In this document: positions 50,630 through 60,393 of the stretch, piece by piece
Numbering within the stretch: the first letter of the stretch is position 1
Layout of the letters: every line of letters begins with the position of its first letter
Source: Arcanobacterium canis
Lineage (GTDB): Bacteria; Actinomycetota; Actinomycetes; Actinomycetales; Actinomycetaceae
Length of the DNA: 64,000 nucleotides
Direction: 5' to 3'
NCBI RefSeq assembly: GCF_029625435.1
Contig: NZ_CP121208.1
Span: 1,798,001-1,862,000, forward strand
Program-made: the position numbers and the translations under genes
Notes under the pieces: model-generated
Databases searched by the model: none
What the model was told of the DNA's origin: nothing
Seen by the model: the letters and a program-made list of their open reading frames with translations, nothing else

Positions 50630-50932
50630 TTAGTTCTTTGCCTGCTTGGGCTCGACGCGCAGAAGCTTGGTGCGCAGAACGGACTCGTTGAGTCCGAGCT
50701 GGCGATCAAGCTCCAGAGCGGTTGCCGACTGAGCGGTCATGTAAACGACCACGTACACGCCTTCCGACTTCTTCTTGATGTCGTAGGCGAGGCGACGGCG
50801 ACCCATGATGTCCGTCTTGTCCACGGTTCCGCCTTCGGCGGGGACGACGGCGAGCAGCTTGTCGAGGTAAGACTGCAGGTTACGCTCATCAACTTCAGGA
50901 TCGAGGATGATCATCATCTCGTACTGACGCAT
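50630..50932 (-). CDS. rpsF: 30S ribosomal protein S6
   Basis: This 100-residue S6 has [16 protein letters not shown] at the start, [36 protein letters not shown] in the second half. It forms the S6:S18 heterodimer in the ribosome platform. A strong AAAGGAGGTGGG ribosome site precedes ATG 50932. It is the first gene of the rpsF-ssb-rpsR-rplI operon; a leader hairpin at 50962-50980 may serve feedback control. Confidence 0.98.
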   Translation of the reverse strand: MRQYEMMIILDPEVDERNLQSYLDKLLAVVPAEGGTVDKTDIMGRRRLAYDIKKKSEGVYVVVYMTAQSATALELDRQLGLNESVLRTKLLRVEPKQAKN

Positions 50933-50961
50933 GGTGTACCCACCTCCTTTGGTCTAAAACG

Positions 50962-50980
50962 GTTGCGGTCCTTCCGCAAC
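50962..50980 (-). promoter_or_regulatory. Hairpin in the rpsF leader
   Basis: GTTGCGG and CCGCAAC form a perfect 7-bp stem around a five-base loop, 30 bases upstream of the rpsF ATG. rpsF leaders in many bacteria bind the S6:S18 complex for autoregulation through a CCG-containing stem. This hairpin carries a CCG at its loop-proximal side on the transcribed strand, so a similar role is possible but untested. Confidence 0.35.
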
Positions 50981-51097
50981 AGGAGGGTTCATGCTAGTGC
51001 ATGTATCACGGGTGTGACATATGCACCGCACCACTCTACCGGATTTACCGTGAAAATTCGTGCGTTTTGAGACACATGTGGAGAGCGTGTTGAGACA

Positions 51098-53293
51098 CTA
51101 TTTTCCTTGTTGAACCGAATGATTTGCTGGCTCCTGTCCAGGAGGTGCCGGCGGTGGATACGTATGATTCAAACCGCCGTCATTCGCCGGCGGTTCGCCG
51201 GAATTCTCGGGAACCGACGGTTTCGAGTTCTCCTTCGTCGGCTGGGGCTTTGGCTTTTCTTCAGGTGCCTTGGTACTCGGCTCTGGTGTCGGAGTCGGTT
51301 CAGGTGTTGGAGTCGGCTCTGGAGCCTGGTACTTCGGAGCCGGAACATAAGGCTCAGGCGCAGCTTTCCCTTCAGGGAGTGGGAACTTCTCTGCCGCCAA
51401 ATCTGCCAAGGCAACACTCATATACTCATGCATGACAATGCCCGGCAAATTACCGCCTGCCACCTGGGTCTCGCCGCCGAACGGTGCAAGTTTTTCTTCC
51501 TCACCATTGGGGCCAACCTGAATCATGTCCACAACAGTCGCGAGTTGCGGGGTGTAACCGCCGATCCATGCGGACCACGGCCCTGACGAAGTGCCGGTTT
51601 TTCCCGCCATCGGGTGTCCGGAAACTCCCTTTCCTTCAGCAGTTCCACCCCAGTCATAGACACCTTGCATCATCTGGTTCATCGTGCGAACATGGTTCGC
51701 CTCGATCACCTGATTAGCTGAAGTCGGACCAGTGTAAATAACGTTTCCAGCTTTATCTTTCACCTCTCGAATGAGATGCGGGGTGGCTTGCTTTCCGTCA
51801 TTGGCGAGTGTGCCAAATACCTTGATCATGTCAATCGGGCGTGCAGATGCGGATCCCAGAACATTTCCGACACGTGAATCCAGACCCGGGGTTTTCTCAG
51901 GTAAACCGAGATCAATCGCAGCCTGTTTTGCCTTCTCAGCCCCCACCTTCTCGTTCAAGATGATGAAAGGAGTATTGATCGATTGAGCCGTCGCGCGAGC
52001 GAGCGTCACAGAACCGTGGTCACGCTGGTCAACGTTGTTGAAAGTCGTCTTGCCAACTTTGTAATGTGCAGGTGAATTCACGCGTGAATACGGGCCCCAT
52101 CCTTCACGAACGGCAGCAAGCAAGCCAAAAACTTTGAACGTTGAGCCACCCTGGGCACGGTCTTGTGTCACGAGGTTTCGCTGACGCTTCGCATAGTCAG
52201 CACCACCGTAAAATGCCACGATTTCACCGTTTGTCGGATTCATCGACACAGCTCCGACGTAGTTATTCTTGGGACGATCTTGCGGAAGCTTCGTCACTGC
52301 TTCTTCGAGAGCTTTCTGATTCTTTGGTTCGATCGTTGTGGTCACGCTAAATCCACCACGATCAACTTCTTCTTCGCTAAATCCACCCTGGTTAATGAGT
52401 TCGGCCTTCACTGCCGTGACAATGTAGCCGGTAGTTCCCTTGAGCGAATCATTTGCCGACGAGGGGATCGTCTTCGGCATTGTTTTGCTGGCCCCGTTGT
52501 ACTCCGCCGCAGTGATCCAACCGTCTTCTTTCATCAGTTTCAACACGCGTTCGTAGCGTTGCTGAGCCCGTTGAGGACTAATCGCAGGATCCCACGCTGA
52601 GGGTGCAGGGATGATCCCTGCAATAAGGGCCGATTGTTCGAGAGTGAGATCTTTGGCAGAGACATTGAAGTATGCCTTCGCTGCAGATTCGATACCGTAC
52701 GTACCTCGCCCAAAATAAATGGTGTTGAGGTAGTTTTCCAGAATTTGTTCCTTGGATTGACTGCGATCAATTTTTAAAGCGAGGAGAGCTTCTTTGCCTT
52801 TGGAAATCAATGACGTATTCGTTCCGGTGTAGTAGCGCTCGGCATACTGCTGCGTCAACGTTGACCCACCTTGGGTCGGCAAGCCGCGAATATTGTTCCA
52901 GAATGCGCGCGCAATGCCCTTCAAATCCACACCGTTATTTTGGTAGAAACGACGATCTTCGCTGGCCACCACTGCGTTGCGCACGAACGGAGAAATCTTG
53001 TCCAACGGAACTGAATCACGATTCACCTTGGAAAATGATCCGAGCTTCGTTTTTCCGTCCGCATAGTAGGTCATCGTGTTCTGGGCCAGTGCGAAGTCTG
53101 CAGGCGCCGGGATTTTTGTCGCCGCATACAGCCCTGCCAGACTTCCGAAGCCAAGGGCGATCAACAGTAAAAAAGCTCCAATAACTACACGCCACGAAGG
53201 CACCCACCGGCGAACCGGACCGTAGCCCGCGCGCGGATAGTTCCACCCTTTTACACGCTTCGGCTTGGTCTTCGCCTTCGTTGACGTCACCAT
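51098..53293 (-). CDS. Bifunctional penicillin-binding protein (class A, PBP1-like)
   Basis: The 731-residue peptidoglycan synthase has a basic cytosolic head and one span (VVIGAFLLLIALGFGSLAGLYAA). The GT51 glycosyltransferase domain shows VVASEDRRFYQNNGVD and GGSTLTQQYAERYY. The transpeptidase domain has the SxxK serine in GGSTFKVF (near 375), SIN, and KTGTSSGPWSAW (near 560). The tail is rich in Pro, Thr, Glu and Lys with PEPTPTPEP repeats. It polymerises and crosslinks the wall and is a beta-lactam target. ATG 53293 follows GAGGG. It sits seven bases after the AI-2E-family gene stop. Confidence 0.96.
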   Translation of the reverse strand: MVTSTKAKTKPKRVKGWNYPRAGYGPVRRWVPSWRVVIGAFLLLIALGFGSLAGLYAATKIPAPADFALAQNTMTYYADGKTKLGSFSKVNRDSVPLDKISPFVRNAVVASEDRRFYQNNGVDLKGIARAFWNNIRGLPTQGGSTLTQQYAERYYTGTNTSLISKGKEALLALKIDRSQSKEQILENYLNTIYFGRGTYGIESAAKAYFNVSAKDLTLEQSALIAGIIPAPSAWDPAISPQRAQQRYERVLKLMKEDGWITAAEYNGASKTMPKTIPSSANDSLKGTTGYIVTAVKAELINQGGFSEEEVDRGGFSVTTTIEPKNQKALEEAVTKLPQDRPKNNYVGAVSMNPTNGEIVAFYGGADYAKRQRNLVTQDRAQGGSTFKVFGLLAAVREGWGPYSRVNSPAHYKVGKTTFNNVDQRDHGSVTLARATAQSINTPFIILNEKVGAEKAKQAAIDLGLPEKTPGLDSRVGNVLGSASARPIDMIKVFGTLANDGKQATPHLIREVKDKAGNVIYTGPTSANQVIEANHVRTMNQMMQGVYDWGGTAEGKGVSGHPMAGKTGTSSGPWSAWIGGYTPQLATVVDMIQVGPNGEEEKLAPFGGETQVAGGNLPGIVMHEYMSVALADLAAEKFPLPEGKAAPEPYVPAPKYQAPEPTPTPEPTPTPEPSTKAPEEKPKPQPTKENSKPSVPENSGEPPANDGGLNHTYPPPAPPGQEPANHSVQQGK

Positions 53294-53300
53294 ATTTCCC

Positions 53301-54668
53301 TCACTTGTCGTTGTTTGTATGCCTTCTAGGCACTTTAAGTTGCCCAGTTAACCCAGAGAGCCGACGGTGGTTCTTCTTCTGACCCTCGCCCGTATCTTCG
53401 TTTGAAAATCCAACAAAAGGATTTCGGAACTCGACAAATTCATCTTCTACTTCAGCATCAATATCGTAAAAACCTTCACGCCGACGCGTTTTCGCGTCGT
53501 CTTCTGAAATGAGGAACGCGTCAACCCACCTGCTCCTGGGGTCAGAGTCTACTAGGAGAGCCTTGAAGAAAAGTGTGAGAGGCACCGCAAGAATGGACCC
53601 CAACCATCCCACAATGACCGTCCAAATCGTCAACGAGATAAAGGTGACCGTCGTCGATAGGCCAACACGATCGCCAGTAAACTTCGGTTGGATGAAGGTC
53701 TGGATGACCACATTCGACACCACGTAGAGCACGGCCACCCACATCATTGACTGCCATCCCTGATCCAGCAAGGCCATGAGCATCGGAGGAACAACACCCA
53801 CGAAGAATCCCACATTCGGGATGTAGTTCGTGATGAACGCCCACACACCCCAGGTCCATGCAAGCGGCACACCAAGCATCTGCATACCGATAGCATCAAT
53901 CACTGCCACGATCAGACCAAAAACAGTGGAGATGATCCAGTACTGACGAACCCTGCGTTCAAAGCTGCCCAATGCCGAAGCGAGGTGTGAGTGCGTCATT
54001 CGCATGATCGTATTTCGTGACCCGAGCACCATCGTATCCACCGTGATGAAGAACAATGCCACCACAACGATCATGATCAGCCCGCCCACCGACGAGACGT
54101 AATCGAACAAGCTCCATGCCCATCCCACAACCGAATTGAAATTCAGTTGATTGAGATAGACCGAGAAATCCTGTGTTTCGATCCCCTTGTCCTGAGCGAA
54201 CTGCAAGACAGTTTGAACGATGTTTTCAAAGTTATCTGAGTACTTCATGAGTGTTGCCGGCAGAGGCATCAGCGACAACACAGTGATTCCCACAACGATC
54301 AAAATAAAACCCACCACGGTGATGATCATCGCGGTGGCAGCAAGCCATGACGGCCAGCCCTTCTTCATGAGCCATTGGCCGATTGGACGGAATGCCAGCA
54401 CGATAGTAAACGCCAAGAAAACCGGGCCGAAAACATTCTGAATTGCTGAAAGGCCCGCCCCCACAATCACCAGGAGAGCAAGGACAGCGAGAATAACGAT
54501 TCCGTTGATTTTCCCACTGGCCTGAATAACTTCCTCGCTGTCAATGCCAGCATTGTGATCGTCATGGGCAGGCTGTGACGATTCAGCATCAGGTTGGACA
54601 TGCTGAGCCTGAGGCTCAACATCTGAATCACTCGCGCGCTCCGGTGCGAGTGGGGTTTCGTTTTCCAC
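53301..54668 (-). CDS. AI-2E family transporter
   Basis: This 455-residue membrane protein has an acidic, Gln/His-rich N-terminal tail of about 50 residues and eight spans typical of the family (for example IVILAVLALLVIVGAGLSAI, FGLIVAVIDAIGMQMLGVPLAWTWG, YIPNVGFFVGVVPPMLMAL). It contains the conserved GxxxxVPxxLxxKALL-like end and a charged cytosolic tail. Family members export small molecules or exchange ions; autoinducer-2 export is shown for only some, so the substrate is unknown. GTG 54668 has GGAGAGG upstream. It probably shares a transcript with the PBP gene. Confidence 0.9.
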   Translation of the reverse strand: MENETPLAPERASDSDVEPQAQHVQPDAESSQPAHDDHNAGIDSEEVIQASGKINGIVILAVLALLVIVGAGLSAIQNVFGPVFLAFTIVLAFRPIGQWLMKKGWPSWLAATAMIITVVGFILIVVGITVLSLMPLPATLMKYSDNFENIVQTVLQFAQDKGIETQDFSVYLNQLNFNSVVGWAWSLFDYVSSVGGLIMIVVVALFFITVDTMVLGSRNTIMRMTHSHLASALGSFERRVRQYWIISTVFGLIVAVIDAIGMQMLGVPLAWTWGVWAFITNYIPNVGFFVGVVPPMLMALLDQGWQSMMWVAVLYVVSNVVIQTFIQPKFTGDRVGLSTTVTFISLTIWTVIVGWLGSILAVPLTLFFKALLVDSDPRSRWVDAFLISEDDAKTRRREGFYDIDAEVEDEFVEFRNPFVGFSNEDTGEGQKKNHRRLSGLTGQLKVPRRHTNNDK

Positions 54669-54745
54669 TTTCCTCTCCTTCGTTCACGTTTATTGTGCCC
54701 GATGGGTGCGACACTTTTTGTCGAACACTCGCCCACGGCGCAACT

Positions 54746-56035
54746 TCAGAGATTACTCACTGAGGATTCCTCGTATTTTTCGCCGACGCCGACGCGTAAA
54801 TACGCTGCCCCGCACACCACACACAGGACAGTCGCCACACAAAAGACGATTCGGCTCCATCCCTCAGGTGGCAACACTAAAATCGCAGCGAGAGCAGCCA
54901 AAATAAAGGCCATATTAAAAGCCATGTCATAGAAGGCGAAAGCTCGTCCGCGATAGCGGTCTTCCGTGCTGGCCTGGACGATCGTATCCACCGCAATTTT
55001 CGATCCTTGTGCAGAAAATCCCGCGAGCACTGCTGCGATATGCAGCCACGGAGCGTGCCATGAACCAGCAACAATCGCCTGTGACACTGCCATGATTCCG
55101 AAACACCAACATACCCACGCCCACGGACTCATCACATTATTTGCGATCGGCGTCGCCACCACTGCGAGTGCATTACCTGCAAACGAGACGCCCCCAACCA
55201 GCGCAAATTGCGCGAATCCAGCGGAGGTATTCATTGGATCCGCTAAGAGATGTCGAGAGATGATGATGAGCGCGACGAAGTTGAGACCGTAGAAAAAACG
55301 GTGTGAGGCAATCGCCATAAGCGCAAGAGCAGGGATGCGCCGTTGGATGAGATAACGCGCCCCACTAGCCATATCGGAAGTGACCTTTCTCATGTCACCC
55401 CATGCACTCGACGTCGGTGGTGTGCGCGGTCCAAGCGCACCGGCGTCGAAAAACACGACCGAGAGCAGCGACGAGAGCCCGAAAATGACAGCCGCAGCCA
55501 CAAGCGAGCCTCCCGACACCCACGTCGTCGGCAGAGTGAGCGCCAGTAGCGCGCCGATTCCGCCGCCCAGAGCCGCCATTAGCGAGCCGAGAGTGGGCGT
55601 GATCGAGTTTGCAATCAGATACAACCGCAGAGGAAGTGTATGAGGCAAGGCCGCCGATAATCCCGCTAAAAGGAAACGGTTCATCCCGAGTGCGCTCAAC
55701 GCCAGAATGTAGACCACGGGGGTGTCGCCAACAGTTTCGATGAGCACCGCCAAGATCCCGGCGAGAACCAGCCGCACTGCGTTTCCCACAACCAACACGT
55801 TACGCCGTCGCCAGCGATCCAGAAGGGGACCGGCGAATGGGCCGATCACAGTGAAGGGCACAAGCAGTATTGCGAAGGCAATAGCGATCTGCCCTGCTGT
55901 TGCAGCCTTCGTTGGGTTGAAAATTAAAAGTGTTGCGAGACCTACTTGGAAAAACCCGTCACCTGTTTGGGAGACGAGCCGTATCGCGAGCAAACGGCGA
56001 AACTGCCGATAGCTCAGGCATTCGCGGAGTTTCAC
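54746..56035 (-). CDS. MFS transporter
   Basis: This membrane protein of about 429 residues has 10-12 spans. The motif FAGPLLDRWRRRNVLVVGN after span 2 and DRYRGRAFAFYDMAFNMAFILAALAAI in the second half identify the MFS drug-export type. Start GTG 56035 gives a GTGA overlap with the CCA-adding enzyme stop; a GTG six codons earlier is also open. In many Actinobacteria a similar MFS gene accompanies pcnA. Substrate unknown. Confidence 0.85.
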   Translation of the reverse strand: MKLRECLSYRQFRRLLAIRLVSQTGDGFFQVGLATLLIFNPTKAATAGQIAIAFAILLVPFTVIGPFAGPLLDRWRRRNVLVVGNAVRLVLAGILAVLIETVGDTPVVYILALSALGMNRFLLAGLSAALPHTLPLRLYLIANSITPTLGSLMAALGGGIGALLALTLPTTWVSGGSLVAAAVIFGLSSLLSVVFFDAGALGPRTPPTSSAWGDMRKVTSDMASGARYLIQRRIPALALMAIASHRFFYGLNFVALIIISRHLLADPMNTSAGFAQFALVGGVSFAGNALAVVATPIANNVMSPWAWVCWCFGIMAVSQAIVAGSWHAPWLHIAAVLAGFSAQGSKIAVDTIVQASTEDRYRGRAFAFYDMAFNMAFILAALAAILVLPPEGWSRIVFCVATVLCVVCGAAYLRVGVGEKYEESSVSNL

Positions 56036-57444
56036 GACCGTTCTTCCCACCACGCGAGCAGACGCCGTGTGGCCTCTTCTTCACCCAAGGGCCCCTCTTC
56101 CATACGAAGATTCAGCAAGTATTTGCGTGCCTCGCCAACGTCACGCCCAGGGGTAATCCCCAGCAATTCCATAATCTGAGCGCCGTCAAGGTCCGGACGA
56201 ATAGCCTCAAGCTCTTCTTTTTCCTTCAGCGCCACGATGCGTTCTTCGAGATCGTCCATCGCTGCACTGAGCCAACGGGCCTTGCGCTTATTGCGCGTGG
56301 TGACATCGGCGCGAGTGAGTCGGTTCAGACGCTCAAGGAGGTCTCCGGCGTCGGTGACATATCTGCGCACAGCAGAATCTGTCCACACCTGTTCGCCATA
56401 GCCATGGAAACGTAAGTGCAGTTCAACCAAGCGCGAGACGGCTTTCGTTGAAGCTTTGTCAAATTTCAGTTCTTTCATCCGCCGCCGAGTCATACGTGAA
56501 CCGACGAGGTCGTGCGCATGGAAAGAGACTGTCCCGTCTGGCTCGTATTTACGAGTGGCTGGCTTGCCGACGTCGTGCATCAGTGCCGCGAAACGGAGCA
56601 CGAAATCTGGCCCAGGAACTGCTCCTTCGGCGTCGGTTTCCAGCGCGATCGCCTGGTCAAGAACCGTCAGAGTGTGCTGGTAGACGTCCTTGTGTCGGCC
56701 GTGTTCGTCAACTGTGGCCACCAGCCCGGAAACCTCGGGGAGAACGACGTCGGCGACGCCGGTTTCAACCATAAGTTCGATTCCGCGGCGTGGGCACGTG
56801 CCGACAATGAGCTTTTCAAGCTCCGCTTGGATGCGTTCAACCGACACGATACCGAGACGCGAAGCTTGATCTGCCATCGCTGTCATCACACGCTGGGACA
56901 CATCAAATTCCAGTTGGGATGCGAAGCGCGCAGCACGCATAATACGTAACGGATCGTCGTCAAAACTTTGTTCCGCGGCAACCGGGGTGTCAAGAACGCC
57001 AGCTTCGAGGTCGTCGAGGCCACCGCATGGATCAACCAGCTCCAGCTGTGGAACTCGAACAGCCATGGCGTTCACGGTGAAATCGCGGCGCGTGAGGTCA
57101 CCTTCGAGACTGTCGCCGTATTTCACTTCGGGTTTGCGTGAATTTGGATCATATTCCTCGGTGCGATACGTGGTTACTTCCACCACAAGTCCGTCCTTGG
57201 CAGCACCAATTGTCCCAAATTCTTTGCCGATGTCCCAGACACCGTCTGCCCACTCTCCAAGCAGTTTCTCGGTGTCTTCCGGGCGCGCGGAGGTAGTGAA
57301 ATCGAAGTCGTGAATCGGCCGTCCCAAGAATGCGTCGCGAACTGGACCTCCGACGAGTGCCAATTCATACCCAGAACGTGAGAAAATGGATCCCAGTTGA
57401 AGGATTGCCGCAGGAAGCTGACGCAGGGACGCAAGTCCTTGCAT
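56032..57444 (-). CDS. CCA tRNA nucleotidyltransferase
   Basis: From ATG 57444 (GAGGTG six to seven bases upstream) the protein has 470 residues. The nucleotidyltransferase head contains LVGGPVRDAFLGRPIHDFDFTTSA with the DxD metal pair, RRDFTVNAMAV and DPLRIMRAARFASQLEF. An HD domain follows (FAALMHDVGKP near 290, then HAHDLVGS), as in actinobacterial CCA-adding enzymes. It completes or repairs tRNA 3' ends. The frame is open for over 100 codons more upstream, but these lie across the divergent NUDIX promoter and lack family sequence. A GTG at 57516 is a second choice. Confidence 0.93.
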   Translation of the reverse strand: MQGLASLRQLPAAILQLGSIFSRSGYELALVGGPVRDAFLGRPIHDFDFTTSARPEDTEKLLGEWADGVWDIGKEFGTIGAAKDGLVVEVTTYRTEEYDPNSRKPEVKYGDSLEGDLTRRDFTVNAMAVRVPQLELVDPCGGLDDLEAGVLDTPVAAEQSFDDDPLRIMRAARFASQLEFDVSQRVMTAMADQASRLGIVSVERIQAELEKLIVGTCPRRGIELMVETGVADVVLPEVSGLVATVDEHGRHKDVYQHTLTVLDQAIALETDAEGAVPGPDFVLRFAALMHDVGKPATRKYEPDGTVSFHAHDLVGSRMTRRRMKELKFDKASTKAVSRLVELHLRFHGYGEQVWTDSAVRRYVTDAGDLLERLNRLTRADVTTRNKRKARWLSAAMDDLEERIVALKEKEELEAIRPDLDGAQIMELLGITPGRDVGEARKYLLNLRMEEGPLGEEEATRRLLAWWEERS

Positions 57445-57583
57445 CAACACCTCGGCACGTCGGTTCGTACCGGCGGAAGTTTTTTGTGTAAGTGAAAGCG
57501 ATTCATCGGTAGGCACCCTATAAGGGTGCCATGAATTCGAGTCGAATCCCACCCCGCTTGCACCTTGGATGTACAGAAGAATT

Positions 57584-58114
57584 ATGAGGAGAAGAGTTCC
57601 AACGCCGCCGCCCCACCCACGCGGCGAAAAGACGCACACCCGGCTGAGATCTCGGCGTGCCTCGAACCTACCTGTGTCGAATGAGACATCAGCAGGCGGC
57701 GTGATCGTTGCTGTGCATAACGGGCACGCATACGTGGCCGTCATCGCACGCCGAAATCGCGCCGGGCGTCTCGAGTGGGTTCTACCCAAAGGCCACCTCG
57801 AAGGAGTCGAAACTGCACGTGAAGCAGCTGTGCGCGAAATTTCCGAGGAGACGGGTATTTTCGGGCGCGTATTGAAGCATCTCGCTTCGATTGATTACTG
57901 GTTTTCTGGCCATGACCACCGCGTTCACAAAGTTGTCCACCATTTCCTGTTGGAGGCCCTTGAAGGGACTATCACTGTGGAAAACGATCCCGACCACGAA
58001 GCCGAAAAGGCAGAATGGGTGCGTATTGATCGCGTTGCGACTCGCCTGGCATATCCAAATGAACGCCGGATTGTGGGCGATGCCGCTGCAATTCTTCGAG
58101 GTGAGCGAGAGTGA
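57584..58114 (+). CDS. NUDIX hydrolase
   Basis: The protein has 176 residues from ATG 57584 (a second ATG lies five codons upstream). A basic, Pro/Arg-rich N-terminus is followed by ETSAGGVIV and a complete Nudix box GHLEGVETAREAAVREISEETG (Gx5Ex7REUxEExGU). Relatives next to pcnA in Actinobacteria (MutT4-like) are thought to clean damaged nucleotides or hydrolyse capped/diphosphate compounds; the substrate is unknown. It is divergent from the CCA gene, and its stop overlaps the start of the DUF6049 gene by GTGA. Confidence 0.9.
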   Translation: MRRRVPTPPPHPRGEKTHTRLRSRRASNLPVSNETSAGGVIVAVHNGHAYVAVIARRNRAGRLEWVLPKGHLEGVETAREAAVREISEETGIFGRVLKHLASIDYWFSGHDHRVHKVVHHFLLEALEGTITVENDPDHEAEKAEWVRIDRVATRLAYPNERRIVGDAAAILRGERE

Positions 58115-60357
58115 AACGACGTTTGGGGGGTTTTTTCGTTGCTGCGTACGCAACTTTCGTGGCCTTTGCCGGCTACGTTGGCCCCGCAGCGGCACTCACG
58201 ACGACGCCGTTGTCTGGCTCACCGATCGTGGCGACACCACAGCTTCCCGCACCGACGTCGTTGAATCGAAGTCAGAAATCCTCCGAACCGCAGATCACCA
58301 TCACATCTGTGGGCACGCCTGTTCTTGCGCCGGAGACGCCACTTCGCATCACAGTGAATGTCTCCAATCCATCCACTTCACCTCTGACACTGACTCATTT
58401 CGATCTTCGCGCGGCTTACTCTTCACCACTCAATGATCAAAATGTTCGCGATTGGATGCGGGGAAACCTCGATTCAGCCCAAGTTGCCCGCGATTCGTCG
58501 CCGTTGACTGTTCCACCTGGTGGGAGCGAAAGCCGCACCATTACTGTTGAAGCAAAAGACCTGACGTGGGACACGAGCCAGTTTGGGTGGGGCCCGCGTG
58601 GAATCCTCGTGCGAGCCACAACTGATCAAGGAGAACGCCTCAGTGATACGAGCTTCATCATCGTTGCTCCGAAAGTGAACCTCCAACGCACACCGACCAC
58701 CGTCGTCGCGCCGCTCGTTCGGTCGGCACAAAATATTGCTCAGCAAGGGACTCTCTCTGATTTTCTTGCACAGGCACACTCCTTGAGGGTTGCGCCTGAA
58801 CCGGCTGCGAAACCGACACCAACACCTCAGTCAACAAAGAGTGAAGCAGGCGAAAAGACTGATCACGAGACAAAAACTGCGCCTGAAGGAAACGACATCT
58901 CCTCACCCGGTGATCTCTTTGCACAGGTTCCAGCTTTCATCAAGGAACCTGAGGATATCGGGGCGATGCTTCAACTCCTCGGGCAATCTCAGAAGGGGAT
59001 GGAATTCCTTGTTGACCCCACTCTGCAAGCCTCATCAGGATTTGCCGAGGCGGTGACACAGCGCGATCATCACTTCCTTCCGACTTTCGATGCGTCGATA
59101 GCGTCGTTTGCGGCTGCTCATCGGCCGACACTCGCCAGCGCTGCGATGGCCGATGATAACTCGGTAACCTACGGGCTGACTGATTCGGCGTCCTTGAAAA
59201 CAGCGAAAGATGCCGGTTTTACTGCAGGAATCGTCTCAAGCCACGATTTTTTCCCGCGCGCAGAGCTTACCTATACTCCCAGTGCTTACGTGCCAGCGAA
59301 GGCAAGTGAACTTCCGAGCGATGTATATGTTTTTGATCAATCGCTTTCGGACGCACTTGCTGGGTATATGCCTGGGGCAGGTCCTGCTACCAGCGGCACA
59401 TCTGCCTCGGGCGCTCACACAAACTCTGACGCTCAATCGAATTCTGCGGAAAAGGTTGATGCTCTCGATTCACGTCAACTCGCGCTGACCGTGGCTGCCA
59501 TGCAGTACCGGGAACGTCCCAATGATCAACGAGGGATCATCGCAGCGTTTCCGCGTGGAGCAGAGATTCGAACAGAAACCGCAAGATCTCTTCTACAAGC
59601 GCCGTGGGCAATGCCTGCCTCACTTGAGGAACAAAAGAAAACTGCTGCTAGTGGCAAGTACCTTGCTCGGGAAAAAGAACCGAGCACCAATGTCATCAAC
59701 ACAGATACGCTGAGCCGTCTCCAGCAGGCACGGCACTCGCTGGCAACGATTGCCAATGCCACTCCGTTTGGCACCGATCTCAACCAACTCAACGATCTTT
59801 ATACCTCGCTGGCAGCGGCTCAGAGTTCAGCTGGAGTTCCGAGCACCGCGGAGCATCAAATTGCTCAAATGGCCATTACGTCCGACCCGCGCCTCAAGGT
59901 CAAAGTCGCTGAAACCTCGACAATCAACATGATTTCTGAGGCATCATCAATCCCACTGCGGGTGATGAATTCGCTTCCTTTCCCCATCAATGCTCAAGTC
60001 GTTTTACGTATGCCAGACCAACGCCTGCGCACTGATTCTCCAGCTCCGGCCGCCATCCCGGCAAAAAATTCAGCAACGATCGCTATCCCTGTCAAAGCCT
60101 ATGGCTCAGGCGATCTCGATGTAGAAGCCCGCGTCGAGACCCCTGGAGGCGAAGTTCTCAGCTCCCGAACCCCGCTCAATATTCGAGTGCGCGCCCAATG
60201 GGAAAACGTTGGCACAGTGGTTGTCGGTTCCCTCGTGGTGATTCTCTTTGCGACGGGCGTGGTGAAGTCGGTCAGAAAGGGACGTCGATCCCAACCTGTT
60301 TCGGCTGGCGAATTCGGTGAGAACGTGAAACGTTCATCTGGACAGCTATCGGGATAG
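58111..60357 (+). CDS. DUF6049-family exported protein
   Basis: This is a 748-residue protein. A signal peptide (MKRRLGGFFVAAYATFVAFA ... AAA) leads into a long extracytoplasmic region: beta-sandwich-like at about 55-190, a Pro/Thr/Lys linker near 225-255, a mixed alpha/beta part (FLVDPTLQASSGFAEAVTQRDHHFLPTFDASI), and another beta-sandwich near 590-700. A C-terminal span (VVGSLVVILFATGVV) ends in a short basic tail. In Actinobacteria DUF6049 genes lie just before the lipid II flippase murJ, implying a cell-envelope role; here the next gene is the pseudokinase instead. Confidence 0.85.
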   Translation: MKRRLGGFFVAAYATFVAFAGYVGPAAALTTTPLSGSPIVATPQLPAPTSLNRSQKSSEPQITITSVGTPVLAPETPLRITVNVSNPSTSPLTLTHFDLRAAYSSPLNDQNVRDWMRGNLDSAQVARDSSPLTVPPGGSESRTITVEAKDLTWDTSQFGWGPRGILVRATTDQGERLSDTSFIIVAPKVNLQRTPTTVVAPLVRSAQNIAQQGTLSDFLAQAHSLRVAPEPAAKPTPTPQSTKSEAGEKTDHETKTAPEGNDISSPGDLFAQVPAFIKEPEDIGAMLQLLGQSQKGMEFLVDPTLQASSGFAEAVTQRDHHFLPTFDASIASFAAAHRPTLASAAMADDNSVTYGLTDSASLKTAKDAGFTAGIVSSHDFFPRAELTYTPSAYVPAKASELPSDVYVFDQSLSDALAGYMPGAGPATSGTSASGAHTNSDAQSNSAEKVDALDSRQLALTVAAMQYRERPNDQRGIIAAFPRGAEIRTETARSLLQAPWAMPASLEEQKKTAASGKYLAREKEPSTNVINTDTLSRLQQARHSLATIANATPFGTDLNQLNDLYTSLAAAQSSAGVPSTAEHQIAQMAITSDPRLKVKVAETSTINMISEASSIPLRVMNSLPFPINAQVVLRMPDQRLRTDSPAPAAIPAKNSATIAIPVKAYGSGDLDVEARVETPGGEVLSSRTPLNIRVRAQWENVGTVVVGSLVVILFATGVVKSVRKGRRSQPVSAGEFGENVKRSSGQLSG

Positions 60358-60393
60358 ACTTATGACAGGTTGTGCCGCAGTAAAGGAGATCAC

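Noticed and set aside
57445-57789. N-terminal extension of the CCA-adding enzyme
   Set aside because: It crosses the divergent NUDIX gene start and shows no family sequence; ATG 57444 has the best ribosome site.
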